Shown one piece after another: positions 1-7,601 of a stretch of 64,000 nucleotides of DNA. Source of the DNA: JAJRZL01 sp964557855 (lineage in GTDB: Bacteria > Zixibacteria > MSB-5A5 > GN15 > FEB-12); the NCBI GenBank assembly GCA_964557855.1, contig CAZLBP010000013.1:1-64000 (forward strand), written 5' to 3'. The first letter of the stretch is position 1, and each line of letters begins with the position of its first letter. The notes beneath the pieces were generated by a model. It did no database searches. It saw only the letters and a program-made list of their open reading frames with translations, and was not told the DNA's origin. The translations under genes were made by a program, and so were the position numbers.

Positions 1-21
1 TCCGTTCACGGACGAAAAAAC

Positions 22-52
22 GAAGGGTCCGCGGCGCAAGCCCGGACCCTTC
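22..52. terminator. Strong hairpin upstream of cas12g
   Basis: A perfect 10-bp stem (GAAGGGTCCG at 22-31 with CGGACCCTTC at 43-52) closes an 11-nt loop. An A-run at 15-20 becomes a U-run on the minus strand, so it would work best as an intrinsic terminator for minus-strand transcripts. It could also weakly end the gene to the left of the window. It separates the CRISPR module from whatever lies upstream. Confidence 0.7.
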
Positions 53-155
53 TTGAGGTAATATAGTGAATTGAGAACCGATAATGGTGTTGACTTTTCA
101 GAACTGACCGCCATCATATACATACGGTTTTACTACATTGTCAGAGGCTGGAAAA

Positions 156-2453
156 ATGGCTGTATCGAAATATGCAGAAATGCGGACACTTGTCAGGCGT
201 ATGAAGCGATTACCGGACGACAATCGCGCCACTTTCAAGGGCAAAATACAATTATTGCATAAGAGCTTTAAAGAATTCAATAGAGACGTTTCAGAAATCT
301 GTCAGTGGCTCATGGGGGTGAGACCTGATGGCAAAAGAGCTTCTCAAAATACACAACTATTCTGGAAGTTCTTCCTGGAGCCAAAGCAGTTTTATGACAA
401 TTCCCTCGAAATTGACAGTGATTGGGTTCGGCTATCTGTCTTTCGCGTGGTGTCGGGGATGGACACGGAAGACAGTATTGCGGGTTTGCAGCTAGATCCG
501 AGCCTGGTTGATTCGATTCACTCCGTTATTTTGCTTGCTAAGACTAAAAGTGCAAACAATATCCATGGCCGTCTGGCAGAGTTCGAACGAAGTCATCAGA
601 TGGTGCTTCTGAAAGCTACGGCGGAATGGGTTATAAGCCACTACCAGAATGCCTATGAGAATTGGAAACGGCAATATCCGGAATGGGAAAAGGAGAAGAA
701 GGAGTGGGAGAGGACTCACCCTAAGCTTACAGATAGTATTCGTAAAGATTACAACAAACTCTTTCAAAAGCTGAAAGTAACGAGAAAGCGTCCCCGGATT
801 TGTAGCTGGCAACGTCTAGAGAACTTTACAGACAACTGCGAATATGCCGGTGAAGAGATCAAATTCGGTCGTGAGCGAAGAAGACACTCTGCTCTCTGCA
901 AGAAATTCTGTGATTTTCTTTCCAAACAAGAACGAAGTGCTAAGAGGTTTTTCGTAAAGAACGCCAAAGACTATCTAAGTCTGCGTCAAAGAGGAAACCA
1001 TGCAGTTCCGGAAGCAATGACCATACTGCTCCAAAAGACTCCCCCGGCAACATGGTTCGAAAATTCATGGAAGGAATACTTAAAAGCGCTCAACATTACT
1101 GAAGAAACTATCCTGACAGAGTACAATGGAAATCTCCCACATTGTGAGAAACTAAAGGAGGACATAGGCTGCCAATTCAATAAGCATACTAATGATTGTG
1201 TAAGGTACCGTGATCTCCTTGACAGGCATCTGTCTCCGTCTGAACGTGAATTGGAAGGGGAATATCGTGAATGGAGACGCAATTACTTCAGTGGCCCCGG
1301 AAAACCATCATTCCGTTACCCTTCTTGGAAAGGTAATTCCAGTCCAAAAATATTCGGTAAAGATTACTTTCAAATAGATTTTCACAGTTCAACGATCAAA
1401 TTACGGTTAGATGGCATGGGATCGAATGACTTTATTTCATTTGCCTTTCAGTCATGGCCACCTGACTATAGCCCACAACCAGATGATACCGAAATTACTA
1501 GCGTCCAAATCAGCTTCGTTGGTAAGAGAGCAAGAATTGGTTTCCGCTTTTCAGTTCCGCACAAGAAATCGCGTTTTGGCGTGACGCAAGATGCTATAGA
1601 TGAACTGCGTAGCCGGAAATATCCCCGTCAATCTCAGGATCAAGAATTCCTGGAAGAAGCACGCACTCGGCTCCTAGATTCACTCCAGGGGATCGATAAA
1701 TCCGAATTAAGACTCTTGGCAGTAGATGTGGGAACCCGTGGAGCAGGTGCTGCGCTTTTTGAAGGACAAGCCTTCGTGAATACTGAGCAACTCAACGTAG
1801 TCAAAGCAAACAAATTGTATGCTGAAGTCCGGCGGCAAATGGGGAAGGGGAAAGGTAAGCCTGATGCCGGAAAGTCGAAAACGGGCGCTGGTCTCGATCC
1901 GGGACATGTCAGCAAACATCTTAAGAGTATGGCAACTGAGGCAGAGAATATAGCCAGTCACCGAAAGACCGGCGAACCTGGAGAACTACGTAATCACGAT
2001 TTACGCCGCCTAAAGTATCACGTCAATTGGATGATTCGTGACTGGGTTCGCCTCAATGCTTCGCAGATAATAAAGGTAGCTGAAAAAAAAGATGTTGACC
2101 TAATAGTCTTCGAAAGCCTGCGCGGTTTTCATGCCCCGGGTTATGATAAGCTTGACCTGGAGAAAAGAGAACGATTAGCTTTTTTTGCGTACGGGAAGAT
2201 CAGGCGCAAGGTAGTCGAGAAAGCCGTTGAGCGAGGTATGCGTGTCGTTACAGTCCCATATCGGTACACCTCGCGAATCTGCTCAGAGTGCGGTATTAAA
2301 CAGCAAGACACAATGAAGTGGGCGAAGAATAAGAGGAAACGGCGGTTTAGCTGTGAGTGTGACAATTGCTCCTACGAAGGAAATAGCGATGACAATGCCG
2401 CCCTGGTCATTGGGAAAGTCTTCTGGGGGCAGATCAGACTGCCTGATGAGTAG
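156..2453 (+). CDS. cas12g: Cas12g-like type V-G CRISPR effector nuclease
   Basis: RNA-guided RuvC nuclease of 765 residues, close to the 767 of Cas12g1 as I remember it. Long stretches line up by eye with that protein, for example RTLVR near the N-terminus, VCQW/ICQW, FWKFFLEP, FRYPS, VPHKKSRF and RDWVRLNA. RuvC-I is LLAVDVGTR (Asp524), RuvC-II LIVFESL (Glu653), RuvC-III SDDNAA (Asp745). A zinc ribbon (CSEC ... CECDNC) lies between II and III. I chose ATG 156 because AGAGG sits 8 nt before it; a TTG at 138 has no better ribosome site. The family is known to use a tracrRNA and to cut single-stranded RNA and DNA after RNA targeting. A candidate tracrRNA and an array follow on the same strand. 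Family assignment is from memory, not alignment. Confidence 0.93.
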   Translation: MAVSKYAEMRTLVRRMKRLPDDNRATFKGKIQLLHKSFKEFNRDVSEICQWLMGVRPDGKRASQNTQLFWKFFLEPKQFYDNSLEIDSDWVRLSVFRVVSGMDTEDSIAGLQLDPSLVDSIHSVILLAKTKSANNIHGRLAEFERSHQMVLLKATAEWVISHYQNAYENWKRQYPEWEKEKKEWERTHPKLTDSIRKDYNKLFQKLKVTRKRPRICSWQRLENFTDNCEYAGEEIKFGRERRRHSALCKKFCDFLSKQERSAKRFFVKNAKDYLSLRQRGNHAVPEAMTILLQKTPPATWFENSWKEYLKALNITEETILTEYNGNLPHCEKLKEDIGCQFNKHTNDCVRYRDLLDRHLSPSERELEGEYREWRRNYFSGPGKPSFRYPSWKGNSSPKIFGKDYFQIDFHSSTIKLRLDGMGSNDFISFAFQSWPPDYSPQPDDTEITSVQISFVGKRARIGFRFSVPHKKSRFGVTQDAIDELRSRKYPRQSQDQEFLEEARTRLLDSLQGIDKSELRLLAVDVGTRGAGAALFEGQAFVNTEQLNVVKANKLYAEVRRQMGKGKGKPDAGKSKTGAGLDPGHVSKHLKSMATEAENIASHRKTGEPGELRNHDLRRLKYHVNWMIRDWVRLNASQIIKVAEKKDVDLIVFESLRGFHAPGYDKLDLEKRERLAFFAYGKIRRKVVEKAVERGMRVVTVPYRYTSRICSECGIKQQDTMKWAKNKRKRRFSCECDNCSYEGNSDDNAALVIGKVFWGQIRLPDE

Positions 2454-2523
2454 GCACGAAGAGAGGGTCCCGATCTTGTACACTGAACGAGAAACCCACT
2501 AACACAATTTTATGGGATAGAGC

Positions 2524-2552
2524 TTGACAGGTGCCCATATTTTGTATATACA
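2524..2552 (+). promoter_or_regulatory. Sigma-70-type promoter for the tracrRNA
   Basis: TTGACA at 2524-2529 is followed by a 17-nt spacer and TATACA at 2547-2552. The predicted transcription start is near 2559, between the cas12g stop and the array. No gene follows; the next recognisable element is the anti-repeat, so this promoter most likely drives the tracrRNA. Confidence 0.7.
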
Positions 2553-2558
2553 TGAACT

Positions 2559-2692
2559 ATCGCATTGACGTGAGTCGTTAGGCGCGGCCAAACCTCTGCG
2601 GAGCATTGTCACCAACGAGTTGATCCCGTGTCCGGATGCGATGAATCCTCAAATCACGGAGTTGCGCGGAAGTTTATGTGCCGGTTTTTTTT
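2559..2692 (+). ncRNA. Candidate tracrRNA of the type V-G system
   Basis: The segment 2644-2667 pairs with repeat positions 5-28 in three blocks. AATCCTC pairs perfectly with GAGGATT, ATCAC pairs with GTGAAT around one bulged A, and GAGTTGCGC pairs with GCGTGACTT using G-U wobbles. A run of eight T at 2685-2692 can end transcription. Upstream are small local hairpins: GAC-GTGA-GTC, CTC-TGCG-GAG, and CCGTG (2626-2630) with CACGG (2655-2659, competing with part of the anti-repeat). The anti-repeat lies near the 3' end, as in other type V tracrRNAs. The start is inferred from the promoter at 2524-2552, giving about 134 nt. Confidence 0.8.
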
Positions 2693-2741
2693 GTGTTATG
2701 TTCGTACAAGTAATTCACAGTGTTGAAGTTGCGAGCTTTTG

Positions 2742-3040
2742 GGTGGCGTGACTTGTGAATCAGAGGATTGCGACACCTTTTTGCTCGTCGCTCATAGTTA
2801 CACTTCCTGGTGGCGTGACTTGTGAATCAGAGGATTGCGACACCTTTGTTTCGGACTTCATATATGATTGTGCGGTGGCGTGACTTGTGAATCAGAGGAT
2901 TGCGACACCTAAAATTTCTACCTGATCTGAAATCAATTTGGTGGCGTGACTTGTGAATCAGAGGATTGCGACACCCAATGACTCAGCGATCAATGGCGCC
3001 GCTGGGTGGCGTGACTTGTGAATCAGAGGATTGCGACACC
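2742..3040 (+). CRISPR. CRISPR array, five 36-bp repeats and four spacers
   Basis: Five identical 36-bp repeats lie at 2742-2777, 2809-2844, 2874-2909, 2940-2975 and 3005-3040. Spacers are 31, 29, 30 and 29 nt. The repeat starts GGTGGCGTGACTTGTG and ends GAGGATTGCGACACC; its two ends (GGTGGCG and CGACACC) are near-complementary, and AATC-AGAG-GATT forms a small internal stem. The orientation is inferred from the effector and the tracrRNA anti-repeat, both on the plus strand. No degenerate terminal repeat is visible. I saw no spacer match elsewhere in this window by eye. Confidence 0.98.
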
Positions 3041-3244
3041 CTCATTCGGCCACTCCATTCCTTGGACAAGTTGCTCTGGGAGTAGATTGGTGGTCTGGGA
3101 TGGTCTTTGCGATCCGCAAGCGTAGCGGCGAACCCGTGCGTACGAAAACCAGACGCAAGATTCTCGAAGGTCAAATTAGATTCCTGCTCAAGAGACTCTT
3201 TGAGATAGAAATGAAATTCAGCCTTCTGGCCTTCAGCGCCGAAT

Positions 3245-3490
3245 TGTGACACCGGCTGCTGTCAGAACCGGGGTAATGCTGACGGACTGTCCGGACCGGG
3301 GGGGCCCGTGGATGTAGCCGATCTGTCTTACACGGTCGAGTACCTTTTCAAAGGCGGACCCGTTGCACCCTGCGAAGAGGAAGGCAATATCGACGGCCTG
3401 GAGGGTCCGGGAGGTCTGATTGATGTGGCAGATTTGTCGTATCTGATCGACTTCCTGTTCAGAGGCGGGTCGGAACCCCCGCCCTGTTAG
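3245..3490 (+). pseudogene. C-terminal remnant of a dockerin-repeat secreted protein
   Basis: The open frame encodes two dockerin-like units (VDVADLSYTVEYLFKGG and IDVADLSYLIDFLFRGG) preceded by CDTGCCQNRGNADG. This is the same layout as the end of the intact beta-helix protein at 42906-44225. The frame is closed by TGA at 3212-3214, and no start or N-terminal domain is present, so only the last 80 or so residues survive. It starts about 200 bp past the last CRISPR repeat. That suggests that arrival of the CRISPR module, or a deletion at its edge, removed the rest. The 3041-3244 interval holds no gene I can support. Confidence 0.75.
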
Positions 3491-3531
3491 ACCGCAAATA
3501 ATCCTTTAAGATAGTCGTCGGTCCCCGTATC

Positions 3532-3566
3532 ATCTCCTTATGTTTTCGTGTGCGACGTAAGGAGAT
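3532..3566 (+). promoter_or_regulatory. Hairpin masking the ribosome-binding site of the next gene
   Basis: ATCTCCTTATG (3532-3542) pairs with CGTAAGGAGAT (3556-3566), an 11-bp stem with one G-U pair. The 3' arm contains the Shine-Dalgarno AAGGAG (3559-3564) placed 8 nt before the ATG at 3573. Folding would hide the site from the ribosome, so translation may be conditional (temperature, protein or ligand). The structure is seen; the control is inferred. Confidence 0.55.
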
Positions 3567-3572
3567 AATCGA

Positions 3573-5918
3573 ATGAACAAGTATATCCGTGTTGCTTGCA
3601 TAACTGCTATTACCGCAACGCTGCTGGTCACTTCGCTCTTTGCCCAACGAAAGACCGTCAGGCTGGGCTATTTTGAAGCCGGAGAACATCCGATTCATAA
3701 CCTGTTGCGGAAGGAATTTTACCGTCAACTTCGGGCTCTGTCCCCCGACAGCCTGGACGTCGTCTTTGTGCCTCAAGGATATGGCAGTGGAGACTGGAAG
3801 CGCGATAGCTGTCGAGTGCTGGCCCGCGCACTGTCCGGCAGAGAGAACCTCGATCTCATAGTAACGATAGGACCCTGGGTAGTTGAGGACTTGCTTGAGG
3901 CCGACTGCCGTATCCCCATTCTGGCCATGCACCAACTCGACCCGGAAGCCGCCGGATTCGTAGCCGCTGACGGGCGGCCTGCTATCGACAATCTCACCGT
4001 TCATACCAAACCCGGCAAGATCGAGGATGATCTGGCTATGTTGAACCGTCTGGCTCCGATAGATACGCTCGGGTTCCTGTTCTTTCCCGCCGATAGTGCC
4101 GAACGGGAGGGCATACTCGCGCGCGTTCGAACAGTCGGTCGCCAATTGGGTATTGAGGTCAGTTATGGGAAAGGTTTTGACAATTCCGGCACGTACGCTT
4201 TCTTCAAAGCTGCGCAGAACCTGCCGGAGAATATCGATGCCGTCTATCTGGGTCCTCTCTGGGGAATGGACATTCAGAAGATTAACGCCTTCCTGCAAAT
4301 GTTCGTCTCTCGCCGAATCCCGGTCTTCACTTACGAGGGCAGGTTTCTCGTTGAACGCGGCGCCTTCGGTACCAACACGGGATACGGTATCGTCTCCGAG
4401 GGCCGCTTCAATGCCCTGAAAGCAATGAAGATCATCGAAGGCGTAGCTCCGGCGGTTTTGCCGGTGGCGTTTCGCAGCGGCAACAGCCTGGTGTTGAACG
4501 GCAATACCGCCGACCAGTGCGGCATCGAAATCCCGCTGACCGTACGCAATGAGGCTGTCGTCATTGAGGCGCCGCCGTCGACGGAGTCCGCAACTTACCT
4601 CACCTTGTCGGAGGCCATCACTCGAGGCCTAAACGCCAACCCGGGCTATCTCGCCACGTACGACGCCCTGGAACAGGCCGCGCATTCGGTCGGGCAGGCC
4701 TTAGCCGCCTATTTGCCGCACATATACCTCTCAGGTCGGGCGGGCTATGTCGACGACAACACGGTCCATAACACCAATGAACCGATCGATAACAATCAGT
4801 ACGGCGCTGCCCTCTCCCTGCAACAGAGCATCCTGTCATTAGAAACCATCAAAGACATTGGGATAGCCAAAAAGAAACAGCGTTTATCCGTCGGCGCCCA
4901 GAACCAGGCTCGGCTTGATCTGGAACTGGGCGTACGTGCAGCCGTCTTCGCCTACGTTCGGTCGCAGTACCTGCTCGAGATCCACCGGCGCTTCCACCAA
5001 ATCGTGGAAAGAAATCTCGAGCTCGCGGCGACCTGGCATTATGTCGAGGGAGAACGCCTGGCGGACTTCATCAGGTGGCAAAGTGAACGTCAGCACACCC
5101 TCGCCGGATTGGCTTTGGCCCGGGCCGAGGTGAACATCACACGAACCATCTTCAATACCCTGTTGAATCAGCCGCCGGACCGGACCGTAAATCTCGATAC
5201 CACGGCCCTGTCGCAGGATCGCCTCTTCGCGGATATTGCCGCCTTTGAACCGCACTTACAGTCGGCCGCAAGCCTCGAGCAGCTCAAAGCCGCAGTTCTG
5301 GACAGAGTTCGCACCGCAAACATAGAGATGCAGCAATACGATCGGAGGCTCGACTTGCAGCGAGCCGCCGTCAGCCGCAATACGGCCCGCTTTTTCCCCA
5401 GTCTTGACCTGAGAGCCCGGGTTAACTGGGCGGACGAGTTGACCGACACCATTCCCGGGTTCGATGAGCGACACGACACCTGGTCCGTATTCGGTGAGCT
5501 CAGTCTGCCTCTGTTTCTGGGATTGGATCGCAGCCGGGAACGATCGCGACTCAAGGCACAGTTAAGCGAGCTCGAGTATCAGCGCGACGCCGCCGGCCTC
5601 AAACTAGCCGCGGATGTCAGGCGAAAGCTCGAACACGTGGTCGCACTGACCGGCGCTATACCGAAAGCGTTGCGCATGAAAGAGCTGGCGCTCCAGAACC
5701 TCGATATTATGTCAACGGCTTACGAAGCGGGCGAAGTAGGGCTGGCCGATTTCCTGGAAATCTACAACCATGCCCGGCAGGCTGAAGTCGCTGCCATCGA
5801 CCGCAGGTTCGAATTCTATTCATTATCAGCGGAGCTTATCCACCTGGCCGGATTGTCCGGATCGGCAGAATATCGGGACTTTCATGACCTCTACCGGGAA
5901 CTGGTTCAAGGAAGGTAA
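3573..5918 (+). CDS. ABC-type substrate-binding domain fused to a TolC-like outer-membrane factor
   Basis: 781 residues with a signal peptide (about 1-24, ending SLFAQ). Residues 25-330 resemble the ABC_sub_bind (PF04392) family: LVTIGPWVV, PILAMHQLDP, LGFLFFPAD, and a closing segment TNTGYGIVSEGRF. Residues 340-781 resemble the outer-membrane efflux protein family, with heptad-like helices, ALSLQQSILS, a repeated second half (SVFGELSLPLFLG) and an AGEVGLADFLEIYN segment. The join is seamless, in one frame. A periplasmic binding domain ahead of a TolC channel is unusual, and could let the channel sense or capture ligand. No pump partner lies next to it. Domain names are by eye. Confidence 0.75.
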   Translation: MNKYIRVACITAITATLLVTSLFAQRKTVRLGYFEAGEHPIHNLLRKEFYRQLRALSPDSLDVVFVPQGYGSGDWKRDSCRVLARALSGRENLDLIVTIGPWVVEDLLEADCRIPILAMHQLDPEAAGFVAADGRPAIDNLTVHTKPGKIEDDLAMLNRLAPIDTLGFLFFPADSAEREGILARVRTVGRQLGIEVSYGKGFDNSGTYAFFKAAQNLPENIDAVYLGPLWGMDIQKINAFLQMFVSRRIPVFTYEGRFLVERGAFGTNTGYGIVSEGRFNALKAMKIIEGVAPAVLPVAFRSGNSLVLNGNTADQCGIEIPLTVRNEAVVIEAPPSTESATYLTLSEAITRGLNANPGYLATYDALEQAAHSVGQALAAYLPHIYLSGRAGYVDDNTVHNTNEPIDNNQYGAALSLQQSILSLETIKDIGIAKKKQRLSVGAQNQARLDLELGVRAAVFAYVRSQYLLEIHRRFHQIVERNLELAATWHYVEGERLADFIRWQSERQHTLAGLALARAEVNITRTIFNTLLNQPPDRTVNLDTTALSQDRLFADIAAFEPHLQSAASLEQLKAAVLDRVRTANIEMQQYDRRLDLQRAAVSRNTARFFPSLDLRARVNWADELTDTIPGFDERHDTWSVFGELSLPLFLGLDRSRERSRLKAQLSELEYQRDAAGLKLAADVRRKLEHVVALTGAIPKALRMKELALQNLDIMSTAYEAGEVGLADFLEIYNHARQAEVAAIDRRFEFYSLSAELIHLAGLSGSAEYRDFHDLYRELVQGR

Positions 5919-6580
5919 TAGAGCATCAGAAACTCGATGAACTTGAAGACATAGAGTACGGAGAAGCAGATCGTTCCGGCCACTCGCAAAAGCTTGTAGA
6001 GAGGACGATCATGAAACTCGGGGGCCGGTAGTCCCTTATCGAGATAGTAAAACACGCGAAAGTACAATATGAACGAAAGCGTTAAGAGCCCCACCGTGAC
6101 CCAGGTCGACATCACGATGCCGAACTCGAAGCGATAGATATAGCTCACCAGAAGTAGGACAATGGCCGTAAACGTGTACTTTCCCGTCAGATTGGACCCC
6201 ACCACCACCTTCTTTCCGCGCAGCAGAATCGTTCCGGCGACAATGATCAATAAGTCTCTCCCGACAATCACCGCCGCCAGCCAGACCGGAAACTCACGGT
6301 AAAGAATCAGGAGAATAATCAGAACCGCCGCCATGATTTTGTCGGCCAGGGGGTCCAGAGCTTTGCCAAGATCGCTGATTTGGTTCATTCGCCGCGCGAG
6401 ATAACCGTCAAGGCCGTCGCTGATTCCCGCCAGCACCAGAATGAAGATGCACAGGTGTGTCGAGAGCGGATCATCTCGCCACAGAAAATAGCCGATGAAC
6501 GGTGTCATGAAAATACGAGACAGGCTTACCAGATTGGGGACTTGCACCAGTTCTCGAACTGACATACTCATTGGGCTCAT
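5906..6580 (-). CDS. CDP-alcohol phosphatidyltransferase, PgsA-like
   Basis: A membrane enzyme of about 224 residues that transfers a phosphatidyl group from CDP-diacylglycerol to an alcohol, most likely glycerol-3-phosphate. The family motif DGx2AR-x8-Gx3Dx3D is present as SDGLDGYLARR followed by GKALDPLADK (residues 55-81). About five or six hydrophobic segments follow. I start at ATG 6580 (MSPMSMSVREL); ATG 6571 is also possible, and the longer 6646 frame adds residues unlike the family. Its 3' end overlaps the end of the convergent TolC-fusion gene by 13 bp. The exact alcohol substrate cannot be read from the sequence. Confidence 0.8.
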   Translation of the reverse strand: MSPMSMSVRELVQVPNLVSLSRIFMTPFIGYFLWRDDPLSTHLCIFILVLAGISDGLDGYLARRMNQISDLGKALDPLADKIMAAVLIILLILYREFPVWLAAVIVGRDLLIIVAGTILLRGKKVVVGSNLTGKYTFTAIVLLLVSYIYRFEFGIVMSTWVTVGLLTLSFILYFRVFYYLDKGLPAPEFHDRPLYKLLRVAGTICFSVLYVFKFIEFLMLYYLP

Positions 6581-6728
6581 TCTCGTTAAATAGCCTACTC
6601 GACCGTCTTTCCCGGACAAGCTACTGCCTGACGGCAACAGGCGCAAGCGGTACCGGTCCGAGACCAGGTCGGAATCATAGAGAGCTTTAACTTGCCAATA
6701 TCGAGCAACGCCCTACAATTCTCCTGTT

Positions 6729-7250
6729 ATGCCGAACAACGTACTCATAACCGGTCTGCCGGGAGTAGGCAAGACCACCATAGTCAAAGTACTGTTTCAA
6801 AAGCTGCAGTATCTCAATCCGGTCGGATTCTACACACGAGAGGTACGGGACTCAGGTATACGCCGGGGATTCGAGTTGGTTTCCCTGGACGGCCGCCGGG
6901 CGCTGCTTTCACATGTTAACATTGACAGCCCCCACCGGGTCGGCAAGTACCGCGTCGACTTGCACGGATTCGAACGCTTTCTGGCCGCCCTGAACTTATC
7001 CGCCGCCACATCGCAAGTCGTCGTAATCGACGAAATCGGCAAAATGGAATGCCTGTCACCGGCTTTTGTGACGTTAATAGAGGAAACGCTGGACAGCCGA
7101 ACGCAATTAATAGCCACTATCGCGCTCAAGGGTGGAGGAATCATCGGGAAAACCCGCGACCGCAACGACGCCCGGCTGTTTCACATAACGCCGGATAACA
7201 GGGATACAATTGTCGATTATATTCTGGCAGCGGTTACGCGACGTCCATAG
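6729..7250 (+). CDS. THEP1-type nucleoside-triphosphatase
   Basis: A 173-residue P-loop enzyme of the NTPase_1 (THEP1) family. Walker A is GLPGVGKTT (residues 9-17), Walker B VVVIDEIGKME (about 97-107), and GFYTREVR sits where the family has its conserved strand. Relatives hydrolyse ATP, GTP and other nucleoside triphosphates slowly; the cellular role is unknown. Length is normal for the family. It is transcribed away from the PgsA-like gene and followed by a repeat-rich gap, so it is probably monocistronic. Confidence 0.85.
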   Translation: MPNNVLITGLPGVGKTTIVKVLFQKLQYLNPVGFYTREVRDSGIRRGFELVSLDGRRALLSHVNIDSPHRVGKYRVDLHGFERFLAALNLSAATSQVVVIDEIGKMECLSPAFVTLIEETLDSRTQLIATIALKGGGIIGKTRDRNDARLFHITPDNRDTIVDYILAAVTRRP

Positions 7251-7251
7251 T

Positions 7252-7540
7252 GTATGGTGGGTGGCCACCCCGGTTGTTTTGGGGTGGTAGTGTGTCGAAC
7301 TTCAGATCGAGGTGTTACGACACAAATGGAACAGAGTCACACCGCAAGTGGCACGCCACCCGAATGGACGAATCCCGTCGTGTGACCCGACCATTCGGGT
7401 TCGTTGGAAAACTCCTCGTATTGTTGTGTCGGGTCTTGATCCCGTGCCAACGGGATTGTGAACCGACACGCAACTCGTTGGGGAGTACGACCTGCCGCAA
7501 CCGGCAAAAGACCCTTTGTCGACACTCCTATTCGTCCGAG
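7252..7540. repeat. Cluster of palindromic repeats, including a family C element
   Basis: This gap holds hairpins rather than a gene. One is GGTGGCCACCCC ... GGGGTGG near 7258-7287. A second pairs CGAATGG with CCATTCG (about 7359-7398). The clearest is 7426-7469: outer stem GTGTCGG/CCGACAC and inner stem ATCCCGT/ACGGGAT. That last element recurs at 9485-9525 and 54150-54189 with compensating changes in the outer stem. It looks like a REP-type extragenic palindrome. Confidence 0.7.
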
Positions 7541-7601
7541 TGCCTTTGAATTGTCAGGCTGTAGGTCAGTCCTGTGCAGCCGGGATTTCCGGTCCCGGTC
7601 A

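Noticed and set aside
138..155. TTG start six codons upstream for the Cas12g gene
   Set aside because: ATG 156 has AGAGG at a good distance, and its length fits the family better.
156..2453. Reading the effector as Cas12f, Cas12k or a TnpB
   Set aside because: It is too long for TnpB, and its N-terminal and middle segments match Cas12g as remembered. RuvC acids are complete, unlike Cas12k.
3031..3249. 72-residue frame just after the array as an accessory CRISPR gene
   Set aside because: It begins inside the last repeat, has no ribosome site and no recognisable family.
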